Shown here piece after piece: positions 52,673 to 62,107 of a stretch of 64,000 nucleotides of DNA (position 1 is the stretch's first letter; the number at the start of each line of letters is the position of its first letter). Position numbers and translations under genes: made by a program. Below the pieces are notes generated by a model. That model did no database searches. It was not told where the DNA came from and worked only from the letters and a program-made list of their open reading frames with translations. Source of the DNA: Catellatospora sp. IY07-71 (lineage in GTDB: Bacteria; Actinomycetota; Actinomycetes; Mycobacteriales; Micromonosporaceae); NCBI RefSeq assembly GCF_018326265.1, contig NZ_AP023360.1, positions 1 to 64,000 of the forward strand. The letters run 5' to 3'.

Positions 52673-55144
52673 TCACTCGAACGGGCGCGTCGGGAGCACG
52701 ACGGAAAGCTTCCCCCGATCGAGGACGACCGCGACGTCGCCGCTGACGTCGGTGCGCAGCACCCGCGTCCCGTGCCCGGCCAGCCGCGCGAGCACGGACG
52801 CGCTCGGATGCCCGTAGTCGTTGTCCCGCCCCACGCTGACCAGCGCGATCCGTGGCGCGACCGCGTCGAGGAAGGCGGGCTCCTGGTACGCGCTCCCGTG
52901 GTGCGAAACCTTGAGCACCGCCGCGGACAGCTCGGCGGCCGCGTCGAGCAGCGCCTGCTGGCGCTCGGTCTCCGCGTCCCCGGTCAGCAGCACCCGCACC
53001 CCCCGCACGGTGGCGGCGAGCAGCAGCGAGTTGTTGTTCGGATCGCTGCGGGTGCCGTGCATCGGCGCGGACGCGAGCACGTCCAGGCGCACCTCGCCGA
53101 CGGTCCAGCCACCGGCGTCCGGCGCGGCTCGCACCGGCACGCCATGCGCCGCGGCGGTACGGACGACCGCCTCCCGGCCGAACGCGGGCTCGGGCCAGGA
53201 GGTGGTCACCACCGCGCCGACCCGCCGCCCGGCCAGCACCCCGTCCAGCCCGCCGATGTGGTCCACATGGAAGTGGCTGACCAGCAGCAGCGGCACCTCC
53301 TCCACGCCGAGCCCGCGCAGGCAGCGGTCGACGTCGGCCGGACGCGGGCCGGCGTCCACCACCACGGCCGCACCGCCGCCCGCGTTGAGCACTGTCGCGT
53401 CGCCCTGCCCGACGTCGCAGGCGACGACCAGCCAGCCGTCCGGCGGCCAGCCTCCGGCCAGCACCCGCACCGGCAGCGCGCCGAGCATCGCGGCGAGTGT
53501 GATCACGAGCGCCAGGCGGCGTACCACGGGGCGCCGGAAGCCGATCAGCAGCAGCACGGTGATACCAGCCAGCAGCAGCGCCCCGGGGGCACCGTCCGGC
53601 CACGGCAGGACGGCCGCGGGCAGCCCGCTGCCCACCCGGGCGACGGTGACCAGCCACCACGCGGGCCAGCTGCCGAGCCACGCGGCGAATTCCGCCCCGC
53701 CCGGCCATACCGGTGACAGCAGCGCGGCCGCGACGCCGGTGACCGTCGCGGGCGCGATCGCGGGCACCGCGACCAGATTGGCCGGTACGGCGACCAGGCT
53801 CACCGTGCCGCTGATCCCCGCGACCACCGGCGCGCAGGCCAGCTGTGCCGCGGTCGGCACGGCCAGCGCCTCGGCCACCCCGGGCGGCACCCGGCGGCGG
53901 CGCAGCGCGTCCCGCATGGACGGCGCGAGCAGCAGCAGGCCGGACGTGGCCAGTACGGACAGCGCGAACCCGGCGTCGGCGGCCAGCTCCGGGTCGGCCA
54001 CCAGCAGCACCACCACCGCCGTGCACAGCGCGGGCAGCGCGGCGCGCGAGCGGCCGGAGGCCAGCGCGAGCAGCGCGACCCCGCCCATCACGGCGGCGCG
54101 TACCACGCTCGGCGACGGCCTGGCCAGGATCACGAAGCCGACGACCGACACCGCGCACAGCAGCGCGGTCAGCCGCGGCCCGGCCCGGCCCCACCGGGCC
54201 AGCAGCAGCACCGCCCCGGTCACGATCGCCACGTTCGAGCCGCTGACGGCGGTCAAGTGAGTCATCCCGGTGTCCACGAACGCCTGGTCGACGGCCGGGT
54301 CCAGGCGGCTGGTGTCACCCACGACCAGGCCGGGGAGCAACCCGCCGACGGCCGCGTCGAGCGGGGCACAGGCCCGTTGCAGGCCGGCCCGCAGTCCCCC
54401 GGCGGCCCGCTGTATCCAGGGCGCCTCGCCGAGCAGCTCCGGCGACCCGTTGACAGACAGCACGGCGGCCCGCAGGTCACCGCCCCGGCTGGGCCCGAGC
54501 CGCGCCTCGGCGCGCACCCGCTGGCCCGGCAGCAGCCCGCGCCAGCCGTCCCCTGTGGCCAGCACCAGCACCCGCGCGTCGGTGCGCAGCTCTCCCGCCG
54601 CCGCCAGCTGCGCGGCCACCACCCAGGTCTGGTCCCGCCCGGTCACCCCGGCGGCCGGACGCGGATCGTCCCGTACGGTCAGCTCGACGGTCACCGTCGC
54701 CCTTCGCGCCACCAGCTCCCCCAGCTCGGGCGCATCCCGCGCGGCCAGCCGCGCCCCGGTCGCCGCCGCCCCACACAGCACCCCGAGGAACGCCCCGGCC
54801 ACGATCCACCGCCACACCCCATCCCCCGCCGCACCCTCACTCGTCCAGGCACCACTCGACGCGGCGCCACCCACCCGCGCGGCACCCGACCGGTCTGCAC
54901 TTTCGGGGAAAGTGGGCCCTTCAGTGGCAGCGAGCCCGCAGTTTCCCCGAAAGTGCGCGAGGAGCCGTCGGGCGCCGTGCGGGAGGAGCGGGTGAGAGCG
55001 CCAGGTGGCGGCCAGCAGGGTGCCTGTGGCGCCGGTGGCGGTGAGGGCCAGCGTCACGGGGAGGTTGGTGAGCAGGGCGGTCAGGGAGGCGGCCCAGCAG
55101 CCGAGGGCGAAGGGGGCCAGCCGCAGGTCTGGTCCGTCGTCCAT
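52673..55144 (-). CDS. comEC: ComEC/Rec2-family DNA-uptake channel with MBL domain
   Basis: The 823-residue protein has the competence-type membrane domain (LTAVSGSNVAIVTGAVLLLARWG and RPSPSVVRAAVMGGVALLALASGR) and a C-terminal metallo-beta-lactamase-fold domain with SHFHVDHIGGLDG. It forms the inner-membrane channel for DNA uptake. The ATG overlaps the comEA stop by one base. Residues 64-83 (HFRGNC...FPESAD) are encoded by a palindromic repeat listed separately; this lies in a non-conserved N-terminal loop. Confidence 0.93.
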   Translation of the reverse strand: MDDGPDLRLAPFALGCWAASLTALLTNLPVTLALTATGATGTLLAATWRSHPLLPHGARRLLAHFRGNCGLAATEGPTFPESADRSGAARVGGAASSGAWTSEGAAGDGVWRWIVAGAFLGVLCGAAATGARLAARDAPELGELVARRATVTVELTVRDDPRPAAGVTGRDQTWVVAAQLAAAGELRTDARVLVLATGDGWRGLLPGQRVRAEARLGPSRGGDLRAAVLSVNGSPELLGEAPWIQRAAGGLRAGLQRACAPLDAAVGGLLPGLVVGDTSRLDPAVDQAFVDTGMTHLTAVSGSNVAIVTGAVLLLARWGRAGPRLTALLCAVSVVGFVILARPSPSVVRAAVMGGVALLALASGRSRAALPALCTAVVVLLVADPELAADAGFALSVLATSGLLLLAPSMRDALRRRRVPPGVAEALAVPTAAQLACAPVVAGISGTVSLVAVPANLVAVPAIAPATVTGVAAALLSPVWPGGAEFAAWLGSWPAWWLVTVARVGSGLPAAVLPWPDGAPGALLLAGITVLLLIGFRRPVVRRLALVITLAAMLGALPVRVLAGGWPPDGWLVVACDVGQGDATVLNAGGGAAVVVDAGPRPADVDRCLRGLGVEEVPLLLVSHFHVDHIGGLDGVLAGRRVGAVVTTSWPEPAFGREAVVRTAAAHGVPVRAAPDAGGWTVGEVRLDVLASAPMHGTRSDPNNNSLLLAATVRGVRVLLTGDAETERQQALLDAAAELSAAVLKVSHHGSAYQEPAFLDAVAPRIALVSVGRDNDYGHPSASVLARLAGHGTRVLRTDVSGDVAVVLDRGKLSVVLPTRPFE
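54897..54956. repeat. Palindromic element inside comEC (60 bp)
   Basis: GCACTTTCGGGGAAA and TTTCCCCGAAAGTGC form a perfect 15-bp stem separated by 30 bases. The length is a multiple of three, and the reading frame through it is open. The arms are far AT-richer than the surrounding comEC DNA. Confidence 0.85.
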
Positions 55145-56259
55145 CAGACCGTGACCAGGTCTTTGAGCTGAGCGAACTTCGACTCGCCGATGCCCTCGAC
55201 CTGGCGCAGGTCGCCGATGGTGCGGAACTCGCCGTGCCGGGCGCGGTGGTCGAGGATGCGCTGGGCGAGCACCGGCCCGACCCCGGGCAGCGCGTCGAGC
55301 TGCGCCAGCGTGGCGGTGTTGAGGTTCACCAGGCCGCCGGTCGCCGGGCCGCCGTCCCCGCCGGGCGCGCCCGCGGCGGGCAGGCCCGGCACGGCGACGG
55401 CGATCAGCTCGCCATCGGTCACCTTGCGGGCGAGGTTGACCGTGGACAGATCGGTGCCGGGCAGCACCCCGCCCGCCGCCTCGATGGCATCGGCCACCCG
55501 TGACCCCGGCGGCAGCCGGACCAGGCCGGGCTTGCGCACCCGCCCGGTGACCGCGACGACCAGCGCCTGCGGCGACGCCTGGGCAGACGGGCGGGGCGCG
55601 TCGGGCACGACCACAGCGGGTTCGGGCACGGGGTCCCTGGCCGGGCGGGCCTGCCAGGCCAGGTAGGCCGCGAGCGCGACGACCAGCGCGGCCACGGCGG
55701 CGAGCGCCCGCAACCCGCGCCGCCCCGGGTCGAACGCGCCCCGGCCGGGCAGGGCACTGGGCGGAGCCGGGTCAGCCGCGTTCTCCACCCGCCCGCTTCC
55801 CACGCTTCGGCTGAACACAGAACGCGGAGCCGGATCAGCCGCGTTCTCCACCGGCCCACTGCCCACGCTTCGGCTGAACACAGAACCAGGTGCCGAGCCC
55901 GGGCACGGCTCCGGCACGGCCTCCCGCGACGGCCCGGCGGGGCTGCGGTGCGCGGCGGGCCGGTCGGCGAAGACGTGCGGTGCTGCTGCCGGGGCTGCGC
56001 CGGACGGGCCGGCATCGCGAGGCAACACGTCAAGAAAGGGCGCCCCGAGGAGCCCACCCGGCCAGGCCGGGGCCAGGACCGGCTCAGGCGCACCCGCGAC
56101 CCGGCCTGGCGGGGGCGCTACCGCCCCGGGCGCAGCCGCGATCGGGCCTGGCGAGGGCACCTCGGGGACGGTGGCGGGCCCGATGCCGGGAAACACCCGG
56201 TGCAGCCGGTCGCGGGCGGCGGCCTCGTCGGGCGGCGGCGTACGGAAGGACGACAGCAC
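55144..56259 (-). CDS. comEA: ComEA-type helix-hairpin-helix DNA-binding protein
   Basis: The 371-residue protein has a long Pro/Ala-rich N-terminal region, one membrane helix (ALAAVAALVVALAAYLAWQA), an SLBB domain (VAVTGRVRKPGLVRLPPGSRVADAIEAAGGV) and a C-terminal HhH pair (LNTATLAQLDALPGVGPVLAQRILDHR, and VEGIGESKFAQLK). It binds DNA for uptake by ComEC. The N-terminal region contains a direct tandem duplication of SVFSRSVGSG-VENAADPAP. It overlaps comEC by one base. Confidence 0.92.
   Translation of the reverse strand: MLSSFRTPPPDEAAARDRLHRVFPGIGPATVPEVPSPGPIAAAPGAVAPPPGRVAGAPEPVLAPAWPGGLLGAPFLDVLPRDAGPSGAAPAAAPHVFADRPAAHRSPAGPSREAVPEPCPGSAPGSVFSRSVGSGPVENAADPAPRSVFSRSVGSGRVENAADPAPPSALPGRGAFDPGRRGLRALAAVAALVVALAAYLAWQARPARDPVPEPAVVVPDAPRPSAQASPQALVVAVTGRVRKPGLVRLPPGSRVADAIEAAGGVLPGTDLSTVNLARKVTDGELIAVAVPGLPAAGAPGGDGGPATGGLVNLNTATLAQLDALPGVGPVLAQRILDHRARHGEFRTIGDLRQVEGIGESKFAQLKDLVTV
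55787..55886. repeat. Tandem duplication inside comEA
   Basis: Two near-identical, 66-bp units lie head to tail, each encoding 22 residues of the type SVFSRSVGSG(P/R)VENAADPAP. CACGCTTCGGCTGAACACAG occurs in both units. In-frame, and within the low-complexity region before the membrane helix. Confidence 0.85.
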
Positions 56260-56571
56260 GCGGCCACGCTAGGCGGGCACCGGCGCACGGCGTACCCGCC
56301 AAAACCGTTGCCTGTGGACGGCGGCCCGCTTGGGGACAACCGCCTGATCAAGCCCTCGCCGTGCTATACGCGGGCCGTGAACCAGCCCCGTCCACAACGG
56401 ACTTTTGCCCCCGCGCCGGTTCCATAAACAGTTTTGAAGTTACGAATCATCGAACGCTGTTAACCGCTCTGCCGCAGCGCATTCACCCGCTTCTAGGTTC
56501 AGCGCACCCCTTCGCGGTCGGCGTCATCGGGACCCGGCCGCGAAGCAGGGGATCTCTGGGAGGAGAGAACC
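56260..56571. other. Divergent promoter interval, comEA / subtilase
   Basis: This 312-base stretch has no gene. The central part (56400-56470) is AT-richer, with AAACAGTTTTGAAGTTACGA and TGTTAACCGC, and probably holds both promoters. The ribosome site GGGAGGAGAG lies before the subtilase TTG. Confidence 0.55.
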
Positions 56572-58530
56572 TTGCGGCAACGAGTTTCCCGCCTCGGCAT
56601 CGCGATCATCGTCGCGTTCGCCGGGGCCCTGGGGACCGGTGGGCTGGCCAACGCCGCGCCCACCGGCCCCGAAGCCCCCATCCTGTACGCCGACAGCCCG
56701 AACGCGGTCCCCGGCCGCTACATCGTGGTGTTCAAGGACGCCGCGGTGCCCGCCGCGGGCGTCGGCACGAAGGCCCGCGACCTCGCCGGGCGCTTCGGCG
56801 GGCAGGCCCGCCACCTGTACACGGCCGGCCTGCGCGGCTTCTCGGTGACCCTGTCCGACAAGCAGGCCCGGAAGCTGGCCGCCGACCCGGCGGTCGCCTC
56901 GGTCGAGGCGGTGCAGCGCATCAGCGTCGCCGACACTCAGAGCAACCCGCCGAACTGGGGCGACGACCGGATCGACCAGCAGAACCTGCCGCTGAACCAG
57001 GCGTACACGTACCCCACCAACCCCGGTCAGGGCGCGACGGTCTATGTGCTGGACACCGGTATCAACGCCAACCACGTCGACTTCACCGGCCGGGTCGGCC
57101 AGGGCACGGACATGGTGGACGACGACAGCACCCCCACCGACTGCCACGGGCACGGCACGCACGTGGCCGGCACCGCCGTGGGCACCAGCTACGGCGTGGC
57201 CAAGAAGGCCCGCGTGGTGGCCGTACGGGTGCTGAACTGCCAGGGCAGCGGCACCAACGACGACCTGATCGCGGGCATCAACTGGGTGCGCACCAACGCC
57301 CAGAAGCCGGCCGTGGTCAACTACAGCATCGGCTGCCAGAGCCGGTGCACCAGCCAGGCCATGGACAGCGCCGTGTCGAGCCTGATCTCGTCCGGCGTGC
57401 AGTTCGTCCAGGCGGCGGGCAACTCCTCCGACGACGCCTGCTACTACAGCCCGCAGGCCGTCGCGGCGGCGGTCACCGTCGGCAACACCAACAGCTCCGA
57501 CGCCCGCAACAGCAGCAGCAACTACGGCTCCTGCCTGGACATCTTCGCTCCCGGCACGAGCATCGTGTCGGCGTCGTACTCCAGCAACACCGGCAGCGCG
57601 ACGATGACGGGCACCTCGATGGCCTCGCCGCACACGGCCGGCGCCGCCGCGGTGTACCTGGGGCTCAACCCGAACGCCACGCCTGCCCAGGTGCGTGACG
57701 CGCTGGTCAACAACGCCACCACCGGCAAGGTGACCAGCCCCGGCACCGGTTCGCCGAACCGGCTGCTCTACACCGGGTTCATGAACGGCGGGACCAACCC
57801 GAACAACCCGTCGGTCACCAACCCGGGCAACCGCAGCACCGTCGTCGGGCAGTCCGTCAGCCTGCAGATGCAGGCCAGCGGCGGCACGACGCCGTACACC
57901 TGGAGCGCCTCGGGCCTGCCCGCGGGCCTGTCGATCAGCTCGTCGAGCGGCCTGATCACCGGCAGCCCGACCACCGCCGGCACGTCGAACGTCACGGTGA
58001 CGGTCACCGATTCGGCCGCCAAGACCGGGTCGACCAACTTCACCTGGACGGTCACCACCGGTGGCGGCGGCTGCACGGCCACCCAGGTCGTGGGCAACTC
58101 CAGCTTCGAGAGCGGCACCACGCCGTGGACGGCCGACACGGGCGTCATCGGCGCGTGGTCGAGCTACGGCTTCCCCGGCAAGACCGGCACCCGTAGCGCG
58201 TGGCTGGGCGGCCAGGGCCAGACCCAGACCGACTGGGTGCAGCAGTCGGTGACGATCCCGGCCGGGTGCACCAGCGCCACGCTGCGCTTCTGGCTCCGGA
58301 TCACCACGGCCGAGACCGACGGCCAGGTCTGGGACCGGCTCACGGTGACGATGGGCGGCACGACCGTGTCCACCGCCACCAACCTCGACGCCAACTCGGC
58401 GTACGTGGAGAAGGTGGTCAACGTCAGCCAGTTCATCGGGCAGACGGTGACGCTGAAGTTCAACGGCGTCGAGGACCAGTCGCTGCAGACCAGCTGGGTC
58501 ATCGACGACGTGACCATCAGCGCCTCCTGA
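56572..58530 (+). CDS. Secreted subtilisin-family (S8) serine protease
   Basis: The 652-residue protein has a signal peptide ([18 protein letters not shown]), an inhibitor I9 propeptide ([12 protein letters not shown]...[28 protein letters not shown]), and a catalytic domain with D161 (VLDTG), H194 (HGTHVAG) and S349 (GTSMASPH). After it come an Ig-like/putative-Ig domain (about 405-500, [29 protein letters not shown]) and a carbohydrate-binding-like beta-sandwich. The TTG start is chosen because GGGAGGAGAG lies 5 bases upstream and no ATG/GTG is near. Convergent terminator downstream. Confidence 0.93.
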   Translation: MRQRVSRLGIAIIVAFAGALGTGGLANAAPTGPEAPILYADSPNAVPGRYIVVFKDAAVPAAGVGTKARDLAGRFGGQARHLYTAGLRGFSVTLSDKQARKLAADPAVASVEAVQRISVADTQSNPPNWGDDRIDQQNLPLNQAYTYPTNPGQGATVYVLDTGINANHVDFTGRVGQGTDMVDDDSTPTDCHGHGTHVAGTAVGTSYGVAKKARVVAVRVLNCQGSGTNDDLIAGINWVRTNAQKPAVVNYSIGCQSRCTSQAMDSAVSSLISSGVQFVQAAGNSSDDACYYSPQAVAAAVTVGNTNSSDARNSSSNYGSCLDIFAPGTSIVSASYSSNTGSATMTGTSMASPHTAGAAAVYLGLNPNATPAQVRDALVNNATTGKVTSPGTGSPNRLLYTGFMNGGTNPNNPSVTNPGNRSTVVGQSVSLQMQASGGTTPYTWSASGLPAGLSISSSSGLITGSPTTAGTSNVTVTVTDSAAKTGSTNFTWTVTTGGGGCTATQVVGNSSFESGTTPWTADTGVIGAWSSYGFPGKTGTRSAWLGGQGQTQTDWVQQSVTIPAGCTSATLRFWLRITTAETDGQVWDRLTVTMGGTTVSTATNLDANSAYVEKVVNVSQFIGQTVTLKFNGVEDQSLQTSWVIDDVTISAS

Positions 58531-58557
58531 CGGACGGCTCACCGATCGGGGGGAAGG

Positions 58558-58590
58558 GCGGCCGGGCATCTCACGACGATGCCCGGCCGC
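58558..58590. terminator. Bidirectional terminator
   Basis: GCGGCCGGGCATC and GATGCCCGGCCGC pair perfectly around a 7-nt loop, directly between the stop codons of the subtilase and the HTH gene. Confidence 0.9.
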
Positions 58591-59529
58591 TCACTCCCAT
58601 TCCCAGCGCATGCCCACGATGCCCGGCGGGATGTCGGTCGCCACCACGTGCGCGCCGTGTGTCGAGCCGATCCACACCTCGCGTACGCCCTGGTCGGGCG
58701 CGTGGATGCCGCGCCGTTCGAAGCGGTAGCAGCGGGCCGGCACCGCGTCGCGGTCGAACTGCACCTGCAGCACGTACTCGCCCACCGGCACGGAGAAGCC
58801 CCGGTAGTAGTTGTCCGTGGCCACGGCGGAGCCGCTTTCGAACTCGTACTCGATGACGACGGTGTCACCCTGGGACAGCATCCGGTCGAAGATGATCTCA
58901 GCCGCCTGCAGGCCCGACTCGGGGTCCGAGCGCACCCGCCCCAGCCGGCAGTTGCGCAGGGCGTGGACGCCGGTGGGCGCGCCCAGGTCGTCGGTGCGGA
59001 AGATGCCGACGGTGCGCGACACCCGGTCCACGTTGGCCCGCAGCACCTGGCGGCAGGTCAGGCTCAGCTCCTGCCGCCCCGCGCCGACCGTGTACAGGTC
59101 GTGCAGGCTGATCCGGGTCAGCTCGTGGTACATCCACTTGTCGAGCTCGCCGATGATCTTCGAGACGCTGTTGCCGTTCTCGAACAGCCGGTCGATGTCG
59201 ATGGTGCCGGGTGGCTGGTTCAGCCAGCGCCCGCGCGGGCGGCGCGGGCCCAGCTGGGCGATGAGGGACTCGGCGGGCAGCGACAGGATCTGCTCCAGCA
59301 GCCGCACCGCCTTCATGGACTCGGGACGCTCCGGGCGGCTGCGCCCCCGCCGCCAGTAGCTCAACGTGGCCAGGCTGACGCTCACCCCGGCGGCGGACAG
59401 CCGCTCCTGGATCTCCTCCGGCCGGATGCCCCGGTCTTCGATGGCCAGGTGCAGCGCTGCGGAGAACGGGCCGGTACGCAGCGCATGCGCCAGGTCCCGG
59501 CCGAGAAGTTCAGAACGAGCCTTCTCCAT
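58591..59529 (-). CDS. XRE-type HTH protein
   Basis: The 312-residue protein has an N-terminal HTH (GIRPEEIQERLSAAGVSVSLATLSYWRRGRSRPE, about 33-66) and a C-terminal beta-rich domain of about 200 residues, with SVSKIIGELDKWMYHELTRISLHD and PVGEYVLQVQFDRDAVPARCYRFER. The large domain is typical of an actinobacterial family without known ligand. It could sense a small molecule or partner protein. Convergent to the subtilase gene. Confidence 0.85.
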   Translation of the reverse strand: MEKARSELLGRDLAHALRTGPFSAALHLAIEDRGIRPEEIQERLSAAGVSVSLATLSYWRRGRSRPERPESMKAVRLLEQILSLPAESLIAQLGPRRPRGRWLNQPPGTIDIDRLFENGNSVSKIIGELDKWMYHELTRISLHDLYTVGAGRQELSLTCRQVLRANVDRVSRTVGIFRTDDLGAPTGVHALRNCRLGRVRSDPESGLQAAEIIFDRMLSQGDTVVIEYEFESGSAVATDNYYRGFSVPVGEYVLQVQFDRDAVPARCYRFERRGIHAPDQGVREVWIGSTHGAHVVATDIPPGIVGMRWEWE

Positions 59530-59574
59530 GAACGCTGAGTATCACCACGGTGCCGCCCCGGCGCTACCCGAGTG

Positions 59575-60453
59575 TCAGAGCTGGTCGTCCAGGAGGGACT
59601 GGGCGGCCTCGGGGAGCCGGTGCACGACGACGCCGGCCAGACCGGGGCCGACGTGCGCGGCGACGACCGCGCCCACCTCGCTGACGTACAGCTCGCAGAG
59701 GCGGTCGCCGAGCCGCTCGCGCAGCGCGTGCTCGACCCACTCGGCCCGCTCGGCAGCGGCCAGGTGGTGCACGGCGACCTCGACCGGCCCGTCCCCGGCG
59801 GCCTCCAGCGCGAGCGCGACCAGGCGGTCCAGCGCGCGGGCCGCGGTGCGCACCTTGTCGCGCATGCTGATGCCGCCCGCGGACACCTCCAGCAGCGGCT
59901 TCACCGCCAGGGCGGTGCCCAGCAGGGCCGAGGCGGCGTTGATCCGGCCACCGCGGCGCAGGTGCTCCAGGGTGTCCACGTAGAAGAAGGAGCTGGTCCG
60001 CTCGATGGTGGCCAGGGCCGCGTCGCGTACCCCCACCAGGTCCTCGCCCTGGGCGGCGGCACGGGCCGCGGCCAGCGCGGGGAAGCCCACGCCCATCGCG
60101 GCCGAGCACGAGTCGACCACCTCGACCGGGCCGGGCGCCTCGCCCGCGGCCGCGGTCGCCGCGCCCACGGTGCCGGACAGCGCCCCGGCCAGGTGCACCG
60201 ACACGATGCCGGTCACGCCGGACGCGAACAGCTGCTCGTACACCTGCGCGAACTCGCCGGGGGTGGGCTGGGAGGTGGTGACCGCGACCCGGCGCGCGGT
60301 CAGCGCCACGGCCACCTCGGCCGGGCTGACCTCGACGCCCTCCCGGCCGGAGACGCCGCCGAGCACGACGTGCAGCGGCACCACGGTGAGCGACCCGTCC
60401 GCGATCGTGGCGGGCAGGTAGGCGGTCGAGTCGGTGACGACGGCTACGGACAT
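59575..60453 (-). CDS. DegV-family fatty-acid-binding protein
   Basis: The 292-residue protein has VAVVTDSTAYLP, the TSQPTPGEF motif, SAAMGVGF and LEHLRRGGRINAASALLGTALAVKPLLEV, all typical of DegV (FakB) proteins. FakB proteins hold a fatty acid for phosphorylation by FakA; no fakA gene is in this window. It follows the lipoprotein gene by 4 bases. Confidence 0.93.
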   Translation of the reverse strand: MSVAVVTDSTAYLPATIADGSLTVVPLHVVLGGVSGREGVEVSPAEVAVALTARRVAVTTSQPTPGEFAQVYEQLFASGVTGIVSVHLAGALSGTVGAATAAAGEAPGPVEVVDSCSAAMGVGFPALAAARAAAQGEDLVGVRDAALATIERTSSFFYVDTLEHLRRGGRINAASALLGTALAVKPLLEVSAGGISMRDKVRTAARALDRLVALALEAAGDGPVEVAVHHLAAAERAEWVEHALRERLGDRLCELYVSEVGAVVAAHVGPGLAGVVVHRLPEAAQSLLDDQL

Positions 60454-60457
60454 GCGG

Positions 60458-60904
60458 TCACGACGCCGGAGCCGCCGAGAGGACCTCCAGCACCGGCCCC
60501 ACCTGGCAGACGGTCATCACGTCGGGGCGGGTCCGGCCCTTCACGGTCACCTTGGTGCCCGGCTTGAGCTGGGCCGGGTCGCCGCCGAGCAGCTGGTAGG
60601 TGACGCCTGCCGTGCGCAGCACGGTGCAGCCGCCCTCCAGGTCGATCCGCTCCACGGTGCCGGTCGCCGTGATCACGACGCCGTCCTTGGCGGGCGGCGG
60701 CACGACCGGCCCGGACGCGCCCGGCTTGGGCTTGGCGGTCGGGCTGGGCGGCAGGAAGTCGGACGGCGACGCTCCCGGCGCGGACGGCTGTGGGGTCACG
60801 GAGCTGCCCACCTCCGGCTCCTCAGTCGGGGCGCAGCCGGTGAGCAGGAGACCGCCCAGCAGCGCGCCGGTCAGCAGGTGAATGAGGGGGCTTCGCGTCA
60901 TCAT
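60458..60904 (-). CDS. Secreted lipoprotein with a small beta domain
   Basis: The 148-residue protein has a signal peptide with lipobox LLTGC, a Pro/Ser-rich linker to about 70 and a C-terminal domain with VVITATGTVERIDLEGGCTVLRTAGVTYQLLGGDPAQLKPGTKVTVKGRTRPDVMTVCQVGPVLEV, an OB-like beta barrel with two Cys. The function is unknown. TAACGT (minus strand) lies 10 bases upstream of the ATG at 60904, leaving a leader of only a few bases. Confidence 0.8.
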   Translation of the reverse strand: MMTRSPLIHLLTGALLGGLLLTGCAPTEEPEVGSSVTPQPSAPGASPSDFLPPSPTAKPKPGASGPVVPPPAKDGVVITATGTVERIDLEGGCTVLRTAGVTYQLLGGDPAQLKPGTKVTVKGRTRPDVMTVCQVGPVLEVLSAAPAS

Positions 60905-60946
60905 GTCAGTTCGGACGTTACCGCCCGGTGGCAAGTTGCGCGAGCT

Positions 60947-61573
60947 TCAGACCCCGACGTTGTACGCCGACAGCCGCCAGCCGTACGACGCCTGGTGGAT
61001 GAGGTCGACCCAGTGGCAGTTCTGCACCGGCGCGACGGTCGGCAGCGTCTCCTCGGGCCAGCCCAGCAGCGCGGCCACGCCGTACTTGATGGCGGCGCCG
61101 TGCGCGGCCAGCACGATCGTGCCCCCGGGCAGCCGCTCGGCGGCCTGCCGGATCGCCTCGCTGACCCGCTTGCCCAGGTCGGGCAGCGGCTCGATGCCGT
61201 CGCCCGGATCCGGGTCCGCGGCGCGCCAGCGCGCGTACGACTCGGGGAAACGCTCCTTGACCTCGGGCGTGGTCAGCCCCTGCCAGGTGCCGAAGTAGCG
61301 CTCGCGCAGCCGGACGTCGCGCTCGGCGGTCAGCCCGGTGAGCTCGGCCAGCGCCGCGGCGGTCTGCGCGGCACGGCCGAGGTCACTGGTGAGCAGCAGC
61401 TGCGGCTCCCGCCGGGCCAGCACCTGCGCGGCGGCCGCGGCCTGGGCCCGGCCCAGGTCGTTCAGCGGCACGTCGAGCTGGCCCTGCACGCGCTGAGCCG
61501 CGTTGGAGTCGGTGTTGCCGTGTCGCCACAGCAGGACCCGGGTCAGCGGCTCGGTGCCCCGCTCCAGACTCAC
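60947..61573 (-). CDS. Histidine-phosphatase-family protein, candidate GpgP
   Basis: The 208-residue protein has LLWRHGNTDSN (R17-H18-G19 catalytic), LTSDLGRAAQTA, RLRERYFGTWQGLT and VLAAHGAAIKYGVAALLG. The place directly after rsfS and nadD matches mycobacterial gpgP (glucosyl-3-phosphoglycerate phosphatase), so GpgP is the best guess; general phosphoglycerate-mutase-like activity cannot be excluded. GTG overlaps the rsfS stop (GTGA). Confidence 0.85.
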   Translation of the reverse strand: MSLERGTEPLTRVLLWRHGNTDSNAAQRVQGQLDVPLNDLGRAQAAAAAQVLARREPQLLLTSDLGRAAQTAAALAELTGLTAERDVRLRERYFGTWQGLTTPEVKERFPESYARWRAADPDPGDGIEPLPDLGKRVSEAIRQAAERLPGGTIVLAAHGAAIKYGVAALLGWPEETLPTVAPVQNCHWVDLIHQASYGWRLSAYNVGV

Positions 61574-61974
61574 ACGGCGTCCTGCGTCGCGAGCTGAGCC
61601 GCCGGCAGGTCCCGATCCACGAACTCGATCCGCTCGCAGTCCTTCCACAGCCGGTCCAGCGCGTAGAACTCGCGCTCCTCGCTGTGCTGCACGTGCACCA
61701 CGATGTCGCCGAAGTCGAGCAGCACCCAGCGGCCGGCGCGCTCGCCCTCACGGCGGACCGGCTTGGCCTTCTCGGGCAGCTGCAGCAGCGCCTCTTCGAC
61801 AGCGTCGACGATGGCGAGCACCTGGCGCTCGTTGGGTGCGGAGGCCACGACGAAGACGTCGGTGAGGACGAGCTGCTCGGCCACGTCCAGCAGGACGATG
61901 TCCTCGGCCTTCTTGTCGGCGGCCGCCTGTGCGGCGGCCTGGGCCATCTCGACAGCGCGCTCGGTTGCGGGCAC
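61570..61974 (-). CDS. rsfS: Ribosomal silencing factor RsfS
   Basis: The 134-residue RsfS/Iojap protein has DIVLLDVAEQLVLTDVFVVASAPNERQVLAIVDAVEEAL and GRWVLLDFGDIVVHVQHSEEREFYALDRLWKD. It binds L14 and keeps 50S subunits from joining 30S. GTG at 61974 is preferred because GAAAGGACC lies 4 bases upstream; an ATG at 62007 would add a non-conserved arm covering that site. Confidence 0.95.
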   Translation of the reverse strand: MPATERAVEMAQAAAQAAADKKAEDIVLLDVAEQLVLTDVFVVASAPNERQVLAIVDAVEEALLQLPEKAKPVRREGERAGRWVLLDFGDIVVHVQHSEEREFYALDRLWKDCERIEFVDRDLPAAQLATQDAV

Positions 61975-62107
61975 CTTGGTCCTTTCGTCGGCGGCCTGCC
62001 GCGACACCTCTGGGTGATGCTCGCGATCAGGCTCAGCATCCAGAATCTCACAAGGATTACCCGCCCCGCCGCTCAGATAGTCACGCGGTGGGCCCGGACA
62101 CGATAAA

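Noticed and set aside
56524-58569. A 681-codon minus-strand frame opposite the subtilase
   Set aside because: The plus strand encodes a complete protease with catalytic triad; the antisense product has repetitive Arg/Val/Gly composition and no domain.
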